Below are positions 6,703 through 15,792 of a stretch of DNA of 64,000 nt, piece after piece (position 1 is the stretch's first letter; each line of letters begins with the position of its first letter). The translations under genes were made by a program, and so were the position numbers. The DNA is from JAHFUA01 sp963808725 (lineage in GTDB: Bacteria; Acidobacteriota; Terriglobia; Terriglobales; Acidobacteriaceae), in assembly GCA_963808725.1 (NCBI GenBank), contig CAWEGO010000001.1, forward strand, positions 620,001 through 684,000, in the 5' to 3' direction. The notes below the pieces were generated by a model. It did not search any database. It saw only the letters and a program-made list of their open reading frames with translations, and was not told the DNA's origin.

Positions 6703-8546
6703 CCTCTACCTCCGCTCCCATGAAAATGCTTCTTGATCGCCTCCGCCTGGTTTCGTGTCACCACCGCTGACAGCGCCGGGGCATCCGCTTCCTTCACCGC
6801 GCGGACGCTGCCAAAGTGCTCCAGCAGACGCCGCCGGGTGCTCTCGCCGACGCCGGGGATATCCAGCAATTCCGAGCTGCGGTCGCGCATGGCGCGGCGC
6901 TTGCGATGGAAGGTGACGGCGAAGCGGTGCGATTCGTCGCGGATCATCTGCACCAGGTGCAGCACCGGCGAGTGATGGTCGAGCGCGACCGGTTCGTTCT
7001 CCTGGCCGTAGACGTAGATGATTTCCTCGCGCTTGGCGATCGCCGCCAGCGGCTGGTTGACGATCTCCAGCGAATCCAGCGCCTCGGCCGCCGCGTGCAG
7101 TTGCCCGAGCCCGCCATCGATCAGCACCAGGCTGGGCAGCTTCTGCTTTTCTTCGAGGACGCGCTTGTAGCGCCGCGCCACCACCTCGCGCATGGAGGCG
7201 AAGTCGTCCACGCCCTCGACCGAGCGGATGATGAACTTGCGGTAGTCGGACTTCTTCATCTTGCCGTCTTCCCACACCACCATGGAAGCCACGGTCTCCG
7301 CGCCCTGGATGTGGGAGATGTCGAAGCACTCGATGCGCCGCGGCAGCTCGGGCAGCGTGAGCGCGTCCTGCAGCGCTTCCTGGATGGCCTTGGTTGCAGG
7401 CTTCATCACTCGGAAGCGCTGGTCATAGGACTGCTTGGCGTTGCGCGCTGCCAAGTCGATGAGCGAGCGCTTCTCGCCGCGCTGCGGCACCAGGATGTCC
7501 ACCCGCCGCTGCCGCTTTTCCGCCAACAGTTCTTCCAGCGTCGCGCGGTCCTCAAAATCCACCGGGACGTAGATCGTCCGCGGCACGTACTGCTGGTCGA
7601 TATAGATCTGCTTCAGCAGGGCAGAGAAGAACTCGCCCGGCTGAAACCCGTCTGTAGAGACGTTGCTGGCAACGTCTCCGAACTCCGGCAAGTCCTCCCA
7701 GAAGAACTCGCGGCGATCGAGCACCCGTCCGCCGCGCATGTGGAACAGATTCACGGCGAGCATGTGATTCTCGTAGTGATAGCCGAAGACGTCGGCATCG
7801 TCGCCTTCCACGGCATCCATGCGCTGCTTTTGGTGAAGTTGCTCGACCGTTGCCATCAGATCGCGGTATTTCGCCGCGCGCTCGTACTCCTGCTCCTCCG
7901 CGGCCTGCTCCATGCGCTCGCGCAGCGAGCGGGCCAGGTCCGTCTGCCGGCCCTCCAGGAACAGCCGCACGTCGCGCACCGCTTCCTGATAAGCATCCGG
8001 CGTAGTCAGTTCTTTCACGCACGGGCCCAGGCAGCGCCCGATGTAATACTGCAGGCACGGCCGCGGATGGTAGCGGCTCAGGTCCACCGTGCAGGAGGGA
8101 ACTTTGAAGGCGCGATGGATCAGGTCCACCATCCGGTGCGCAAGGTTAGCCGGGAAGTAGGGTCCGAAGTAGAGGCTGCCGTCCTTCTTCAAGCGCCGGG
8201 TGACGTACACTCGGGGGCAGCGCTCGCCCGCGGTCAGCTTGATGTAGGGATAGGTCTTGTCGTCGCGCAGCAGGATGTTGAAGCGCGGCTTTTTCTGCTT
8301 GATGAGATTGTTCTCAAGCGCCAGCGCTTCCTTCTCGTTGTCGACCACGATGTAGCCGACATCCACCGCCTCGCGCAGCAGCGATCCGGTCTTGGCGTCC
8401 TCGGCCCGGCCTTCCAGAAAATAAGAGCGCACCCGCGACCGCAGGTTCTTGGCCTTGCCGACATAGATCACCTCGCCTTCGGCGTTCTTGTAGAGATACA
8501 CGCCGGGCCCGGTGGGCAGTTCCCGGATTTTTTCCTGCAGGTCCAT
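6699..8546 (-). CDS. uvrC: Excinuclease ABC subunit C
   Basis: Nucleotide-excision-repair endonuclease that makes the 3' and 5' incisions around lesions marked by UvrAB. 615 residues, normal length for the family. Order: GIY-YIG nuclease domain (GPGVYLYKNAEGEVIYVGKA, about 13-32), UVR/UvrB-binding helix (EEQEYERAAKYRDLM, about 217-231), UvrC RNase-H-like domain (FDISHIQGAETVASMVVWED) and a C-terminal helix-hairpin-helix (LLDIPGVGESTRRRLLEHFG). Around residues 285-298 there is an extra GDVASNVSTDGFQ-like segment, encoded by a palindrome that looks like an in-frame repeat insertion. Followed by the coupled membrane-protein gene. Confidence 0.97.
   Translation of the reverse strand: MDLQEKIRELPTGPGVYLYKNAEGEVIYVGKAKNLRSRVRSYFLEGRAEDAKTGSLLREAVDVGYIVVDNEKEALALENNLIKQKKPRFNILLRDDKTYPYIKLTAGERCPRVYVTRRLKKDGSLYFGPYFPANLAHRMVDLIHRAFKVPSCTVDLSRYHPRPCLQYYIGRCLGPCVKELTTPDAYQEAVRDVRLFLEGRQTDLARSLRERMEQAAEEQEYERAAKYRDLMATVEQLHQKQRMDAVEGDDADVFGYHYENHMLAVNLFHMRGGRVLDRREFFWEDLPEFGDVASNVSTDGFQPGEFFSALLKQIYIDQQYVPRTIYVPVDFEDRATLEELLAEKRQRRVDILVPQRGEKRSLIDLAARNAKQSYDQRFRVMKPATKAIQEALQDALTLPELPRRIECFDISHIQGAETVASMVVWEDGKMKKSDYRKFIIRSVEGVDDFASMREVVARRYKRVLEEKQKLPSLVLIDGGLGQLHAAAEALDSLEIVNQPLAAIAKREEIIYVYGQENEPVALDHHSPVLHLVQMIRDESHRFAVTFHRKRRAMRDRSSELLDIPGVGESTRRRLLEHFGSVRAVKEADAPALSAVVTRNQAEAIKKHFHGSGGRG
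7657..7678. repeat. Palindromic repeat inserted in frame in uvrC
   Basis: GAGACGTTGC (7657-7666), loop TG, GCAACGTCTC (7669-7678): a perfect 10-bp stem within coding sequence. The GTAGAGACG word is shared with the intergenic hairpin at 62471-62499. On the minus strand it encodes GDVASNVST, in a loop where UvrC proteins normally run directly from the PEF region to the EFF helix. Confidence 0.7.
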
Positions 8547-8776
8547 GTGGATTTGGAAAAGGCGGAGCGGCAGACACCCTGTAAAAATTCTACTCTCCCG
8601 TCAGCGATTGCCTGCCGGTTCTACTGCCTTCGCCGCAGGAAAAATACAAGTCAGTTTATTTTCAAACACTTAGCTGGTAAAACCGGACCCAACAAGTGGC
8701 AGGACGTTTGCTATCTAACCCTTCGAGCAGGGTCGGATGGCCGGCCTTGTGAGCTTGATCCCAGGAGCCCTCCCTC

Positions 8777-9514
8777 ATGAATAGCAAGTTGCTTGCACTT
8801 ACTGGCGCCCTCAGCTTAAGCATGGTCTTCTCTGTGGGTTGCTCGACCAAGAATTACGTCCGCAACCAGACTACCCCCCTGGTCAACAAGACCAACGAGC
8901 TGGATGATCTGACGGCGAAGAACTCCCGCGACATCCGCGATACTGATGCTCGCGCCCAGCAGGGCATCCAGAGCGTGCAGGCCAAGGCTGCTGACGCCGA
9001 CCAGAAGGCGTTGGCGGCCGGCAAGTCGGCGGACGACGCCCAGGGTCTGGCCAACCAGGCCACCAACCGCGTCACTAGCCTGACCAACACCGTCGCCAAC
9101 CTGGACAATTACCGGCCGGTGATCGATACCACGGTTCACTTCGGCTTCGATAAGGCGAACCTGACGCCCAAGGCCAAACAGGCTCTCGACGAGCTCGGCT
9201 CGGACATCCCCAACGCGAAGCACTACATCGTCGTGGTGGATGGCAACACCGATTCCACCGGTCCTGCCGGCTACAACTATCAGCTCAGCCAGCGCCGCGC
9301 TGACGCCGTTATCCAGTACCTGGCGGAGAAGTACGACGTGCCGGCGCACAAGATTTACGTGATCGGCTTGGGCAAAGACAAGCCGGCGGCTCCCAACACC
9401 AGCACCACCGGCCGCGCCCAGAATCGCCGCGTGGATGTCCACCTGATGACCAACGTTATCGACAATCAGACGGCTTCCAACAGCCCTGCTGACCGTGGAG
9501 TGCAGGCACGATAG
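8777..9514 (+). CDS. OmpA/Pal-family peptidoglycan-binding lipoprotein
   Basis: 245 residues. Lipoprotein signal ending in SVGC at residues 19-22, so it is probably lipidated and sorted to the outer membrane. Residues ~25-115 form an Ala/Asp-rich coiled coil with heptad-like AxxADADQKALAAGKSADDA repeats (Lpp-like). Residues ~118-230 are the OmpA C-terminal domain: VHFGFDKANLTPKAKQALDE, VDGNTDSTGPAGYNYQLSQR and RAQNRRVDVHLM carry the residues that bind diaminopimelate-type peptidoglycan. Likely tethers the outer membrane to the wall. AGGAG precedes the ATG; a strong terminator follows. Confidence 0.9.
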   Translation: MNSKLLALTGALSLSMVFSVGCSTKNYVRNQTTPLVNKTNELDDLTAKNSRDIRDTDARAQQGIQSVQAKAADADQKALAAGKSADDAQGLANQATNRVTSLTNTVANLDNYRPVIDTTVHFGFDKANLTPKAKQALDELGSDIPNAKHYIVVVDGNTDSTGPAGYNYQLSQRRADAVIQYLAEKYDVPAHKIYVIGLGKDKPAAPNTSTTGRAQNRRVDVHLMTNVIDNQTASNSPADRGVQAR

Positions 9515-9546
9515 AGCTTTCCTCCCCCCCGAGGAACTTTCACTAC

Positions 9547-9583
9547 AGGCCGTTCCGGCGTCTCGGAACGGCCTGATTTTTTG
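9547..9583 (+). terminator. Rho-independent terminator of the OmpA-like gene
   Basis: AGGCCGTTCCG (9547-9557) pairs perfectly with CGGAACGGCCT (9564-9574) around a 6-nt loop, followed by GATTTTTTG. It ends transcription 33-70 nt after the lipoprotein stop codon. Confidence 0.9.
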
Positions 9584-9776
9584 CCAGAGCAGCTTCACCT
9601 ACCCCTTTGTCATGCTGAGCGTGCGTTTGGCAACCTGATTTGGCCCACCTTTGACACTTTCATTTGGCCCACCCCTGGGTCATGAACTCTGCGTTGTTCC
9701 CCAGCTTCAGCCTGAGCCGGGATGGGGGTGCAGGGGCAAGGGGTGGCGTTTGAACCCCTTGCCCCTGCCCAGCGCT

Positions 9777-10559
9777 TTACGAAGCTTTCTTCTTCTGTCG
9801 TATCTCCATGGTTCTCCGGAACCGGTAAGAATCGATCCCGGTCTCAATGATGTGCGCCCGGTCCGTGATCCGGTCCAGCAATGCCTTACACAAGCGGGGA
9901 TTGGGAAACACCTGCGTCCACTCCGAAAAGGGGAGGTTCGTGGTCACGATCCACGTCGCCTTTTCCACGCGGTCGGCAATCACCTGGAATAGGAACTCCG
10001 CGCCGATCTCCGCCAGCGGCACGTAGCCCACTTCGTCGAGGGCGATCAGGTCGTAACGCAGCCAGCGCGCCAGCGCCCGCCGGATAGCGTTTTGTTGCCG
10101 AGCTTCCACCAGCTCGTTCACCAGGTTCGCGGCGGTGGTAAAGCGCACCCGCCGCTTCTGCCGGCAAGCCGCGACGCACAGTCCCGTCGCCAGGTGGGTC
10201 TTGCCTGTGCCGCATTCGCCCATCAGCACCACGGGCTCAGCGCGCTCGATGTAGCCGCCCACGGCCAGTTCGCGGATCTTCGCCGCCGGAATTAGCGGCG
10301 CCTGATTGAAGTCGAACTCCTCCAGTGTCTTCAACCGCGGCAGCCGGGCATCACGCAACCGCTGCTGAATCGCACGCCGATCCCGTTCTTCGCTCTCCAT
10401 GGCCAGCAACGCTTCCAGATATCCAATGTGGCTCCGCTTCTCCTTCACCGCCTGCTCCGCCAGCGGCACGAAGTTGGTGCCCACCACAGGCATACGCAAT
10501 GCCTGGCAGTACTGCTGTACGCTGGCGTGTTCCAGAGCTTCGGTGGCGGCTGGCTTCAT
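9777..10559 (-). CDS. istB: IS21-family transposition helper ATPase IstB
   Basis: 260-residue AAA+ ATPase that assists IstA in target capture. Walker A is GECGTGKT at residues 114-121; Walker B follows in the LIALDEVGYVPL stretch; the sensor-like TTNLPFSEW motif is characteristic of IstB/DnaC-like proteins. The start codon overlaps the istA stop (ATGA), so it is translationally coupled. The C terminus RQKKKAS is basic. Length and motifs are complete, with no sign of decay. Confidence 0.95.
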   Translation of the reverse strand: MKPAATEALEHASVQQYCQALRMPVVGTNFVPLAEQAVKEKRSHIGYLEALLAMESEERDRRAIQQRLRDARLPRLKTLEEFDFNQAPLIPAAKIRELAVGGYIERAEPVVLMGECGTGKTHLATGLCVAACRQKRRVRFTTAANLVNELVEARQQNAIRRALARWLRYDLIALDEVGYVPLAEIGAEFLFQVIADRVEKATWIVTTNLPFSEWTQVFPNPRLCKALLDRITDRAHIIETGIDSYRFRRTMEIRQKKKAS

Positions 10560-12109
10560 CGCACCACCTCCGCCGCGGTCATCACCTCACCCAGCAGCAA
10601 GTCGTACTCGTTCATGACCGGCAGCGGACGCTGGTAGCGTTCCAGTCCACCATCGACACCGCAGCACTCCGCAGGTGGATGGGCTAGTTCGCCGAAGCTC
10701 AGCAAGTGCCGGACGGCTGCCGCATCGGTGCATCCCAGCGACAGCGCCTGCTCGACCGCGTGCTGCAGCCGATCCCAACCCTGCTGCTTGCCCTGGCGCA
10801 GCAACTCGATCATCTCCCGCGTCCCCGCCTGCCGGCCGTACCGTTGCTGGAACGCCTGCCACAGCCGATCGAACCCTGCTGTCCAACGACCACGTTGGCG
10901 CCACTGCTGCAGCGGTCGCGATCCCGCCAGCGCCCCGGGCTTCTTGACCAGCACATCCAGGTAGTGCTCCAGATCTAGAACCTGCTCATAGCGGCCGAAG
11001 CTGCGCTCGTGCCGCGCCACGTATTCCTGCTCCCGCCAAATCTCCACGTAGGCCGGCAGCAGCCGCGCCTGGCAGCGCGTTCCTGGCTTCAACGGGGTCG
11101 AGTACCAGTTGGTTCGTACCTTCACACAACCCTTGCTGTCCACCGTCGGAAAGCTAATCTCGGCCAGCTCAAAGCCCTCGGCGGCGAGCGGCAGCAGGTG
11201 TTCGCGTTCGATGCGCATCGCTTCGCCCACCGACAGCGGCTTGCCGGTAATCCGCCGCTGCTCACTCTGCTGACAGCCTCGCAACAGGTGCTGGTTCAGC
11301 TCCTCCAGATCCTTCACCTGCGGGATGGGCACCAGATGGTTCCGCCGGAAGTAGCCCACCTCACCTTCCACCCCGCCCTTTTCGTTGCCCCGCGCCGGAT
11401 TGCAAAAATCCGTCTGAAAACCCCAGTGCGAGCGGAAGGCGATCAGCCGTTCGGTCTCCACCCGCTGGTGCCCGCGCAGGATCTTCTTCACCGCGCTCTT
11501 CAGGTTGTCGTACCGCAGCAGCCGGAACACGCCCCCAAAATAGTGAAACGCCCGCTCATGGGCTTCCAGGAATGCTTGCTGCGCGGCATGGTGGTAGGCC
11601 ACATGAAAGGCGCCGCCGCCGGCCATCGAGCGCATCGCGAAGATGTGGACCGTCTGCCGCTCGCCGCCCATCTCGACTACCGCGTCGTACCAGTCAACCT
11701 GCGCTTCGCCGCCCCACTCATAAACCTGGGGCACGAACGTTTCCCGCGCAGCCAGGCCCAGCTCCTCCCGCCGTTGCCGCACATAGGCCCGCACCGTCGA
11801 TTCGGCTACTACTGCTTCGGGTCGCTCCTGCCGAATCCGCCCCCAGATCCGGTGGGCGGTGTGGCGTTGCTTGCGCGGTGCCTGCGCATCGGCCCCCAAA
11901 ATCTCGTCAATGAACTCCATCACCGGTCCCAGCTTGGGTTTCCTGCGCACCGGGGTCTTGCGATCCGGCGGAATCGCGCTGGCCAGCGCCTGTCGCACCA
12001 TCCGTCGGTGCACTCCGAACCGCCTGGCCACCCCCTGGATCGTGCCCATGCCCTGGCCGTACTCCCGTCTGATCTGTTCGAACAGCTCCACCTTGCATCT
12101 CCTGTCCAT
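10556..12109 (-). CDS. istA: IS21-family transposase IstA
   Basis: 517-residue DDE transposase. N-terminal helix-turn-helix region (TIQGVARRFGVHRRMVRQAL, about 23-42) for end recognition, then an RNase-H-like core with D139 (EAQVDWYDA), D201 (LLRYDNLKSAV) and E248 (NEKGGVEGEV) as the likely catalytic triad. The C-terminal half, with KPLSVGEAM and ECCGVDGG-type segments, matches the Mu-C-like part of IstA. It reads toward istB and overlaps it by 4 nt. Full length compared with the family. Confidence 0.95.
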   Translation of the reverse strand: MDRRCKVELFEQIRREYGQGMGTIQGVARRFGVHRRMVRQALASAIPPDRKTPVRRKPKLGPVMEFIDEILGADAQAPRKQRHTAHRIWGRIRQERPEAVVAESTVRAYVRQRREELGLAARETFVPQVYEWGGEAQVDWYDAVVEMGGERQTVHIFAMRSMAGGGAFHVAYHHAAQQAFLEAHERAFHYFGGVFRLLRYDNLKSAVKKILRGHQRVETERLIAFRSHWGFQTDFCNPARGNEKGGVEGEVGYFRRNHLVPIPQVKDLEELNQHLLRGCQQSEQRRITGKPLSVGEAMRIEREHLLPLAAEGFELAEISFPTVDSKGCVKVRTNWYSTPLKPGTRCQARLLPAYVEIWREQEYVARHERSFGRYEQVLDLEHYLDVLVKKPGALAGSRPLQQWRQRGRWTAGFDRLWQAFQQRYGRQAGTREMIELLRQGKQQGWDRLQHAVEQALSLGCTDAAAVRHLLSFGELAHPPAECCGVDGGLERYQRPLPVMNEYDLLLGEVMTAAEVVR

Positions 12110-12212
12110 CGACCTCCCCGTCCCGGCTGGCAGGGACAGCGTAGGCCGATTAGTTCTGCAGGGTGGGCCAAATCAGACCATCAAAGTGGGCCAAATCAGA
12201 ATAGCGAAATCA

Positions 12213-12372
12213 GCAGCGAGTACGGGCCGGTTTTGCCCGCACGAGTCGAAGCACCCCTACCCTACGGCAGCTCGCCTGTGGGCGAGATCAATAGCTGCAG
12301 GCCCGTAGAGCCCGCCCTGAGCGAAGTCGAAGGGGCCGGAGCGAATTTAGCCCAGGGCGGGAGCCCTGGGTA
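12213..12372. repeat. Right half of a dispersed repeat interrupted by IS21, plus CCCAGGGC hairpin
   Basis: From 12215 the sequence AGCGAGTACGGG, then TTTGCCCGCACGAGTCGAAG and CACCCCTACC match, in inverse, the right arm of the ~150-bp repeats at 40727-40876 and 59270-59423. The missing piece GTCATGCTGAGCG sits on the other side of the IS at 9610-9621. At 12349-12372 a separate hairpin TAGCCCAGGGC...GCCCTGGGTA abuts the end of the restriction-modification gene; a related inverted copy lies beyond its other end at 15767-15792. Confidence 0.7.
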
Positions 12373-12415
12373 CGCGGAAAAATTAGGACCGAGCCCCCTT
12401 CAGGGGCGACACCCA

Positions 12416-15400
12416 TCAGACCTTCGCGGCCTCGCCCGTCTCGACCACAAACTCTGGCAGACCCTTCACGACCTTTACTGTTTCGAGGCTCACGTACACC
12501 ACCTGCCCGATCAGCCGCACGATGTATTCCGGGTCGTCCGCGCGGTTGGGATCGTTGGTGATTCCCGAGCGCTTGTCCGTGCTCACCTGATACTGATCGA
12601 TCACCCATTCCAGAGCCGACCGATTCCCCAGCCGGTATTCGTACGTTTCCGGCGGAATGCCGCCGAGGGTGAGGAAGCTGTTATAAACCAGCGACGTCTT
12701 GTCTTTGTTCAGGCGCATCTTCTCCACCCGCCAGTCCAGCTTCCCAGTCTCGGTACGCCTCAACGGATACTCCGGCTGCTTCTCGTAATTGACGTGCAGA
12801 TCGGCCAGCCGCTCTCCTGCCTTGGCGAGCCTCCAAAACAGCGTCACGTCGCCCAAATGGGCGCCGGCGGCGGGCGGTAGACGAACAGTTCCTGCCCGGT
12901 GCGCCTGGTCCAGTCGGTCGAGGAACCGTCGTCCCTTGACAAGTTGCTCTGCGCTCGGCGGCCCTTCTGGCATTGGCTTACCCGCCGCAGCCTTCTCCTC
13001 CGTGTGTCCTTCGCCACTGCCCAATGGGCCTGCCTTTAGAAAGGGAATTCTGGGCAGTTCCCGCCGCAGATTCGCCGCATAGCGCTCCCGGTACGTGGGA
13101 TGGTGCAGCGCCGCATAGGTGTAATGAAAGATGTCCCACTTGCTGACGTATCTGTGCCCATAACGCGTTCGGAACTGCTCCAGCGCCCAATCGGTGATGT
13201 TCTCGCAGCGGTTGCTACCATCCTCCGCATACGTATAGAACGGGAAGCATTGTGTACTACAACCAGCGCCGCTCAGATGCAGATCGACCAGATTCTTGGC
13301 TGCGAGGACCAGGAAAGGCTTTTCCGAGCCGGGCCCAGTCAGGCACATCAACCTGTTCTCTGCCTCCGCGTCTTGAGTCGGGAAAAAAGAGGGAAACACA
13401 TAAACTTCTTCGTTCAGAACGCGGTCAAAAAACAGGTTTTGTTTGGTGAAGGGGCGATATAAACATGCGCGAATCTTGGACGGCGCAAACGCAGCCTGCC
13501 GTTCGCGCCTCAGGTCTTCCTTGAGGTCTCGACTCCAACTAATCGAGTTCTCCTCATAGCGGACGAACTCGTCGATGTTGCGGCTCGGCCCGTCAGAGCT
13601 CCTCCAGCGATTTACTTCCTCGTTGTAAAAGGCGATGGTCTTCTTGATATTCGCCTTGAGGGAACCGGCGTCGAAGTTGTACGCCCAGACATCCCTTAAC
13701 GTTGCAATGCCACGGCTTTGCTGAAGGAATATATCCTCTAGGCCAATCAGCCGATTGAATTCAGGCGCTACGCCGTCTGAGACCCAACGGTTCGACGCGT
13801 CCGGCCGAAGTTCGACCCATTTCGTCCCGCTTACGCGATCGATTTGTTCCAGCCACTCATACTTCTGCCATCGTGTCCAATGGCTTTCGGAAGACGCATA
13901 AACGATCTTACAAACGCGTTTTTCTTTGGGAACGCTCCGTCTGACGAAGATATTTACCGAAACCCCCACTTGGATGCCAAAAACATTGTGCGTTGTGCCG
14001 GAGAGCCGTGGGTTTTTCCTAACGTTCCCACCTAGGTCCAGTAGGTATATTTCGTCGAAATCGGCAGCAAGATGGGCCCTCATGCCGTCGGTCGCGAGGC
14101 CGTCCACAAAGCCACTATTGGTCACTAGAGCAACGATACCTTCTTCCCCGATACGATCCGAGGCCCAGCGGATCGCTTTCACATACGGGTCCGACAAGGC
14201 GTTCTTATTCGTTGCGGTCGAGCTTTTTGCGTATGTTTCCGAGACGCGATTGGCTATGGCCCCGTACTTCCTGTTCTTATTGCCGTCGTTCTCGTTCACC
14301 TGCCAAGCGTTGTAAGGCGGGTTGCCCACAACCACAAAAATAGGCTGCAAACGCTGCCGCTCGATACGCGCCGTGTTCTGTTCGGCGAACATCGAAGCTT
14401 GGGCGCGCATATCAAACGTGTCCACCAGGCATATTCCTGGAAACGCCTTATACTCTCCCGTTCGCTCCAGGTACTCGTGCTCGATGTTCATCGAGGCGAC
14501 ATAGTACGGCAGCAGCATCACTTCGTTGCAGTGAAGCTCGTTCTCGTACTTGTAGGGCAGCGCCGAGGTTCTGATCTCCCGCATCACGCGCACGATGAAA
14601 TTCCCGGTGCCAACGAACGGGTCGAGAATGTGGACGTCACGGTCGCTCAGCGAGCGGCCGAACTCCTTCCGCAGAATCTCTTCAACGCTGCGAACCATGA
14701 AATTGACGATTGCCTGCGGCGTATAGACGATCCCGTGGGTGTCCGCCTCTTTGGGTGAGTACCCTTGGAAGAAGCGCTCGTAGACGGTGTTGAGAAAAGC
14801 CTGCTTCTCCGAAAAGTTCTCAGTATTTTCTGCGCTCAGCTCGATGGCTTTGTAGAAACGGTCCAGGTCGCGCAGGAAAGCGTCGCGGTTGAAGTGGCGA
14901 GATGTTAGAGAGTCGATCACCTTCTCAATCTCAACCGCCACGACGTTCCGACGCGTAAAGTCCGGGTTGTCGAAAATCTTGCGGAAGATGCGCTCTGTAA
15001 GCAGGTGTTGGACCAGCATCTCCTCCACGGCTTTATCTGACAGATTCGGATTGATGGCCTGTCGGCAGACTGCATAAAACCCCTCGAAGCTCTGTACGAA
15101 TTTGGTGTTGGTCTGCCGCTCCTTCTCGATTAGCTTCTGCGCCGCCTTTGCGATCTCCGGCAGCCGCTCCCGGAATTCCTCGACCGCCCGCTCCCATTCC
15201 TCGTGGTGGGGCAAGCGGTAGTCGAAGAATTGCTTCAGCAGTTCAACGAGGTTCTTGGTGTCCCTGATGTCCTCATTCAGACCTTGGCGCATGCCGTTCT
15301 GGTAGAGGACGGCCCTCTCGGGTGCCTGAAAAATAATGTTCTGCTTGGGATAACCAACTGCCAGCTTGGCCTTGATTTCTTTATCTAAATCATCGTGGCT

Positions 15401-15664
15401 GTCCTTGGCCTCCCACAGACCACGAGTCAGGCTGAAAGTGTCGAGCACAGCCCCATCCACACGGATTGGCGATGCGCCCTTGCGCTCAATGGAGAACTCC
15501 GGCACCAGTGTCCAGTGAAATTTGCGGGCGCAGGAAGCGAGCAGGTCTTGGAAGGCGCTGCGCACCGCCATCTCATGGTCGATGTGGAGCTGGCCGTATT
15601 GCCCCAGCACGCCGTAATACGCCTTCACCGCGGCGTGGCCGGGCTTGAGATCCAGATGTTCCAT
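12416..15664 (-). CDS. Type ISP-like restriction-modification enzyme without helicase (N6-adenine methyltransferase)
   Basis: About 1,082 residues. An N-terminal PD-(D/E)xK-like nuclease module is suggested by RVDGAVLD and GLWEAKD (about residues 68-88). After a helical coupler comes an N6-adenine methyltransferase core: YTPQAIVNFMVRSVEE, motif I DPFVGTGNF (348-356) and motif IV NPPY (448-451). The C-terminal region carries the YAALHHPTYRERY and LRRELPRIPF stretches typical of the type ISP C-terminal domain, probably with target recognition. The SF2 helicase of true ISP enzymes (LlaGI) is absent, so a type IIG-like single-chain enzyme is more likely. ATG 15664 is chosen; TTG 15670 is possible. 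Next to IS21 and flanked by hairpin repeats, suggesting acquisition as a defence gene. Confidence 0.85.
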   Translation of the reverse strand: MEHLDLKPGHAAVKAYYGVLGQYGQLHIDHEMAVRSAFQDLLASCARKFHWTLVPEFSIERKGASPIRVDGAVLDTFSLTRGLWEAKDSHDDLDKEIKAKLAVGYPKQNIIFQAPERAVLYQNGMRQGLNEDIRDTKNLVELLKQFFDYRLPHHEEWERAVEEFRERLPEIAKAAQKLIEKERQTNTKFVQSFEGFYAVCRQAINPNLSDKAVEEMLVQHLLTERIFRKIFDNPDFTRRNVVAVEIEKVIDSLTSRHFNRDAFLRDLDRFYKAIELSAENTENFSEKQAFLNTVYERFFQGYSPKEADTHGIVYTPQAIVNFMVRSVEEILRKEFGRSLSDRDVHILDPFVGTGNFIVRVMREIRTSALPYKYENELHCNEVMLLPYYVASMNIEHEYLERTGEYKAFPGICLVDTFDMRAQASMFAEQNTARIERQRLQPIFVVVGNPPYNAWQVNENDGNKNRKYGAIANRVSETYAKSSTATNKNALSDPYVKAIRWASDRIGEEGIVALVTNSGFVDGLATDGMRAHLAADFDEIYLLDLGGNVRKNPRLSGTTHNVFGIQVGVSVNIFVRRSVPKEKRVCKIVYASSESHWTRWQKYEWLEQIDRVSGTKWVELRPDASNRWVSDGVAPEFNRLIGLEDIFLQQSRGIATLRDVWAYNFDAGSLKANIKKTIAFYNEEVNRWRSSDGPSRNIDEFVRYEENSISWSRDLKEDLRRERQAAFAPSKIRACLYRPFTKQNLFFDRVLNEEVYVFPSFFPTQDAEAENRLMCLTGPGSEKPFLVLAAKNLVDLHLSGAGCSTQCFPFYTYAEDGSNRCENITDWALEQFRTRYGHRYVSKWDIFHYTYAALHHPTYRERYAANLRRELPRIPFLKAGPLGSGEGHTEEKAAAGKPMPEGPPSAEQLVKGRRFLDRLDQAHRAGTVRLPPAAGAHLGDVTLFWRLAKAGERLADLHVNYEKQPEYPLRRTETGKLDWRVEKMRLNKDKTSLVYNSFLTLGGIPPETYEYRLGNRSALEWVIDQYQVSTDKRSGITNDPNRADDPEYIVRLIGQVVYVSLETVKVVKGLPEFVVETGEAAKV

Positions 15665-15766
15665 CCTCAAAGTCGGAGTTTACAACGATTTTGCTGGATG
15701 GGGCGCTGTCACTTACGGTTCGGCTGTGTGCCGCCCCGCCGGGGCTCGTGTCCCTTTCTAATCGCT

Positions 15767-15792
15767 TACCCAGGACTTCCGTCCTGGGCTAC
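15767..15792. repeat. CCCAGGAC...GTCCTGGG hairpin flanking the restriction gene
   Basis: ACCCAGGAC-TTCC-GTCCTGGGCT forms a hairpin just beyond the 5' end of the restriction gene. It is related to the hairpin at 12349-12372 beyond the gene's 3' end, so the defence gene lies between two hairpins of one family. Confidence 0.6.

Larger units (their letters stand above)
9622..12212. mobile_element. IS21-family insertion sequence, apparently intact
   Basis: About 2.6 kb carrying istA and istB on the minus strand with 4-nt overlap. The ends begin TG and finish CA and are inverted. Each carries two copies of the ATTTGGCCCACC block (9639-9649 region and 9663-9675; inverted at 12162-12173 and 12187-12197), the multiple terminal repeats typical of IS21. 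The left flank ends CTGAGCG and the right flank begins GCAGCGAG, giving a possible AGCG target duplication (9618-9621 and 12215-12218) that is imperfectly placed. The flanks are two parts of one dispersed repeat. Both genes look full length, so the element may be active. Confidence 0.9.

Noticed and set aside
6816..8780. 654-codon open frame on the plus strand opposite uvrC
   Set aside because: It is the His/Gln/Arg/Leu-rich mirror of uvrC, has no family features and no ribosome-binding site; typical antisense frame in high-G+C DNA.
11009..12880. 623-codon plus-strand frame across istA and the end of the restriction gene
   Set aside because: Antisense to istA; crosses the IS boundary and a repeat; composition Pro/His/Arg-rich with no domain.
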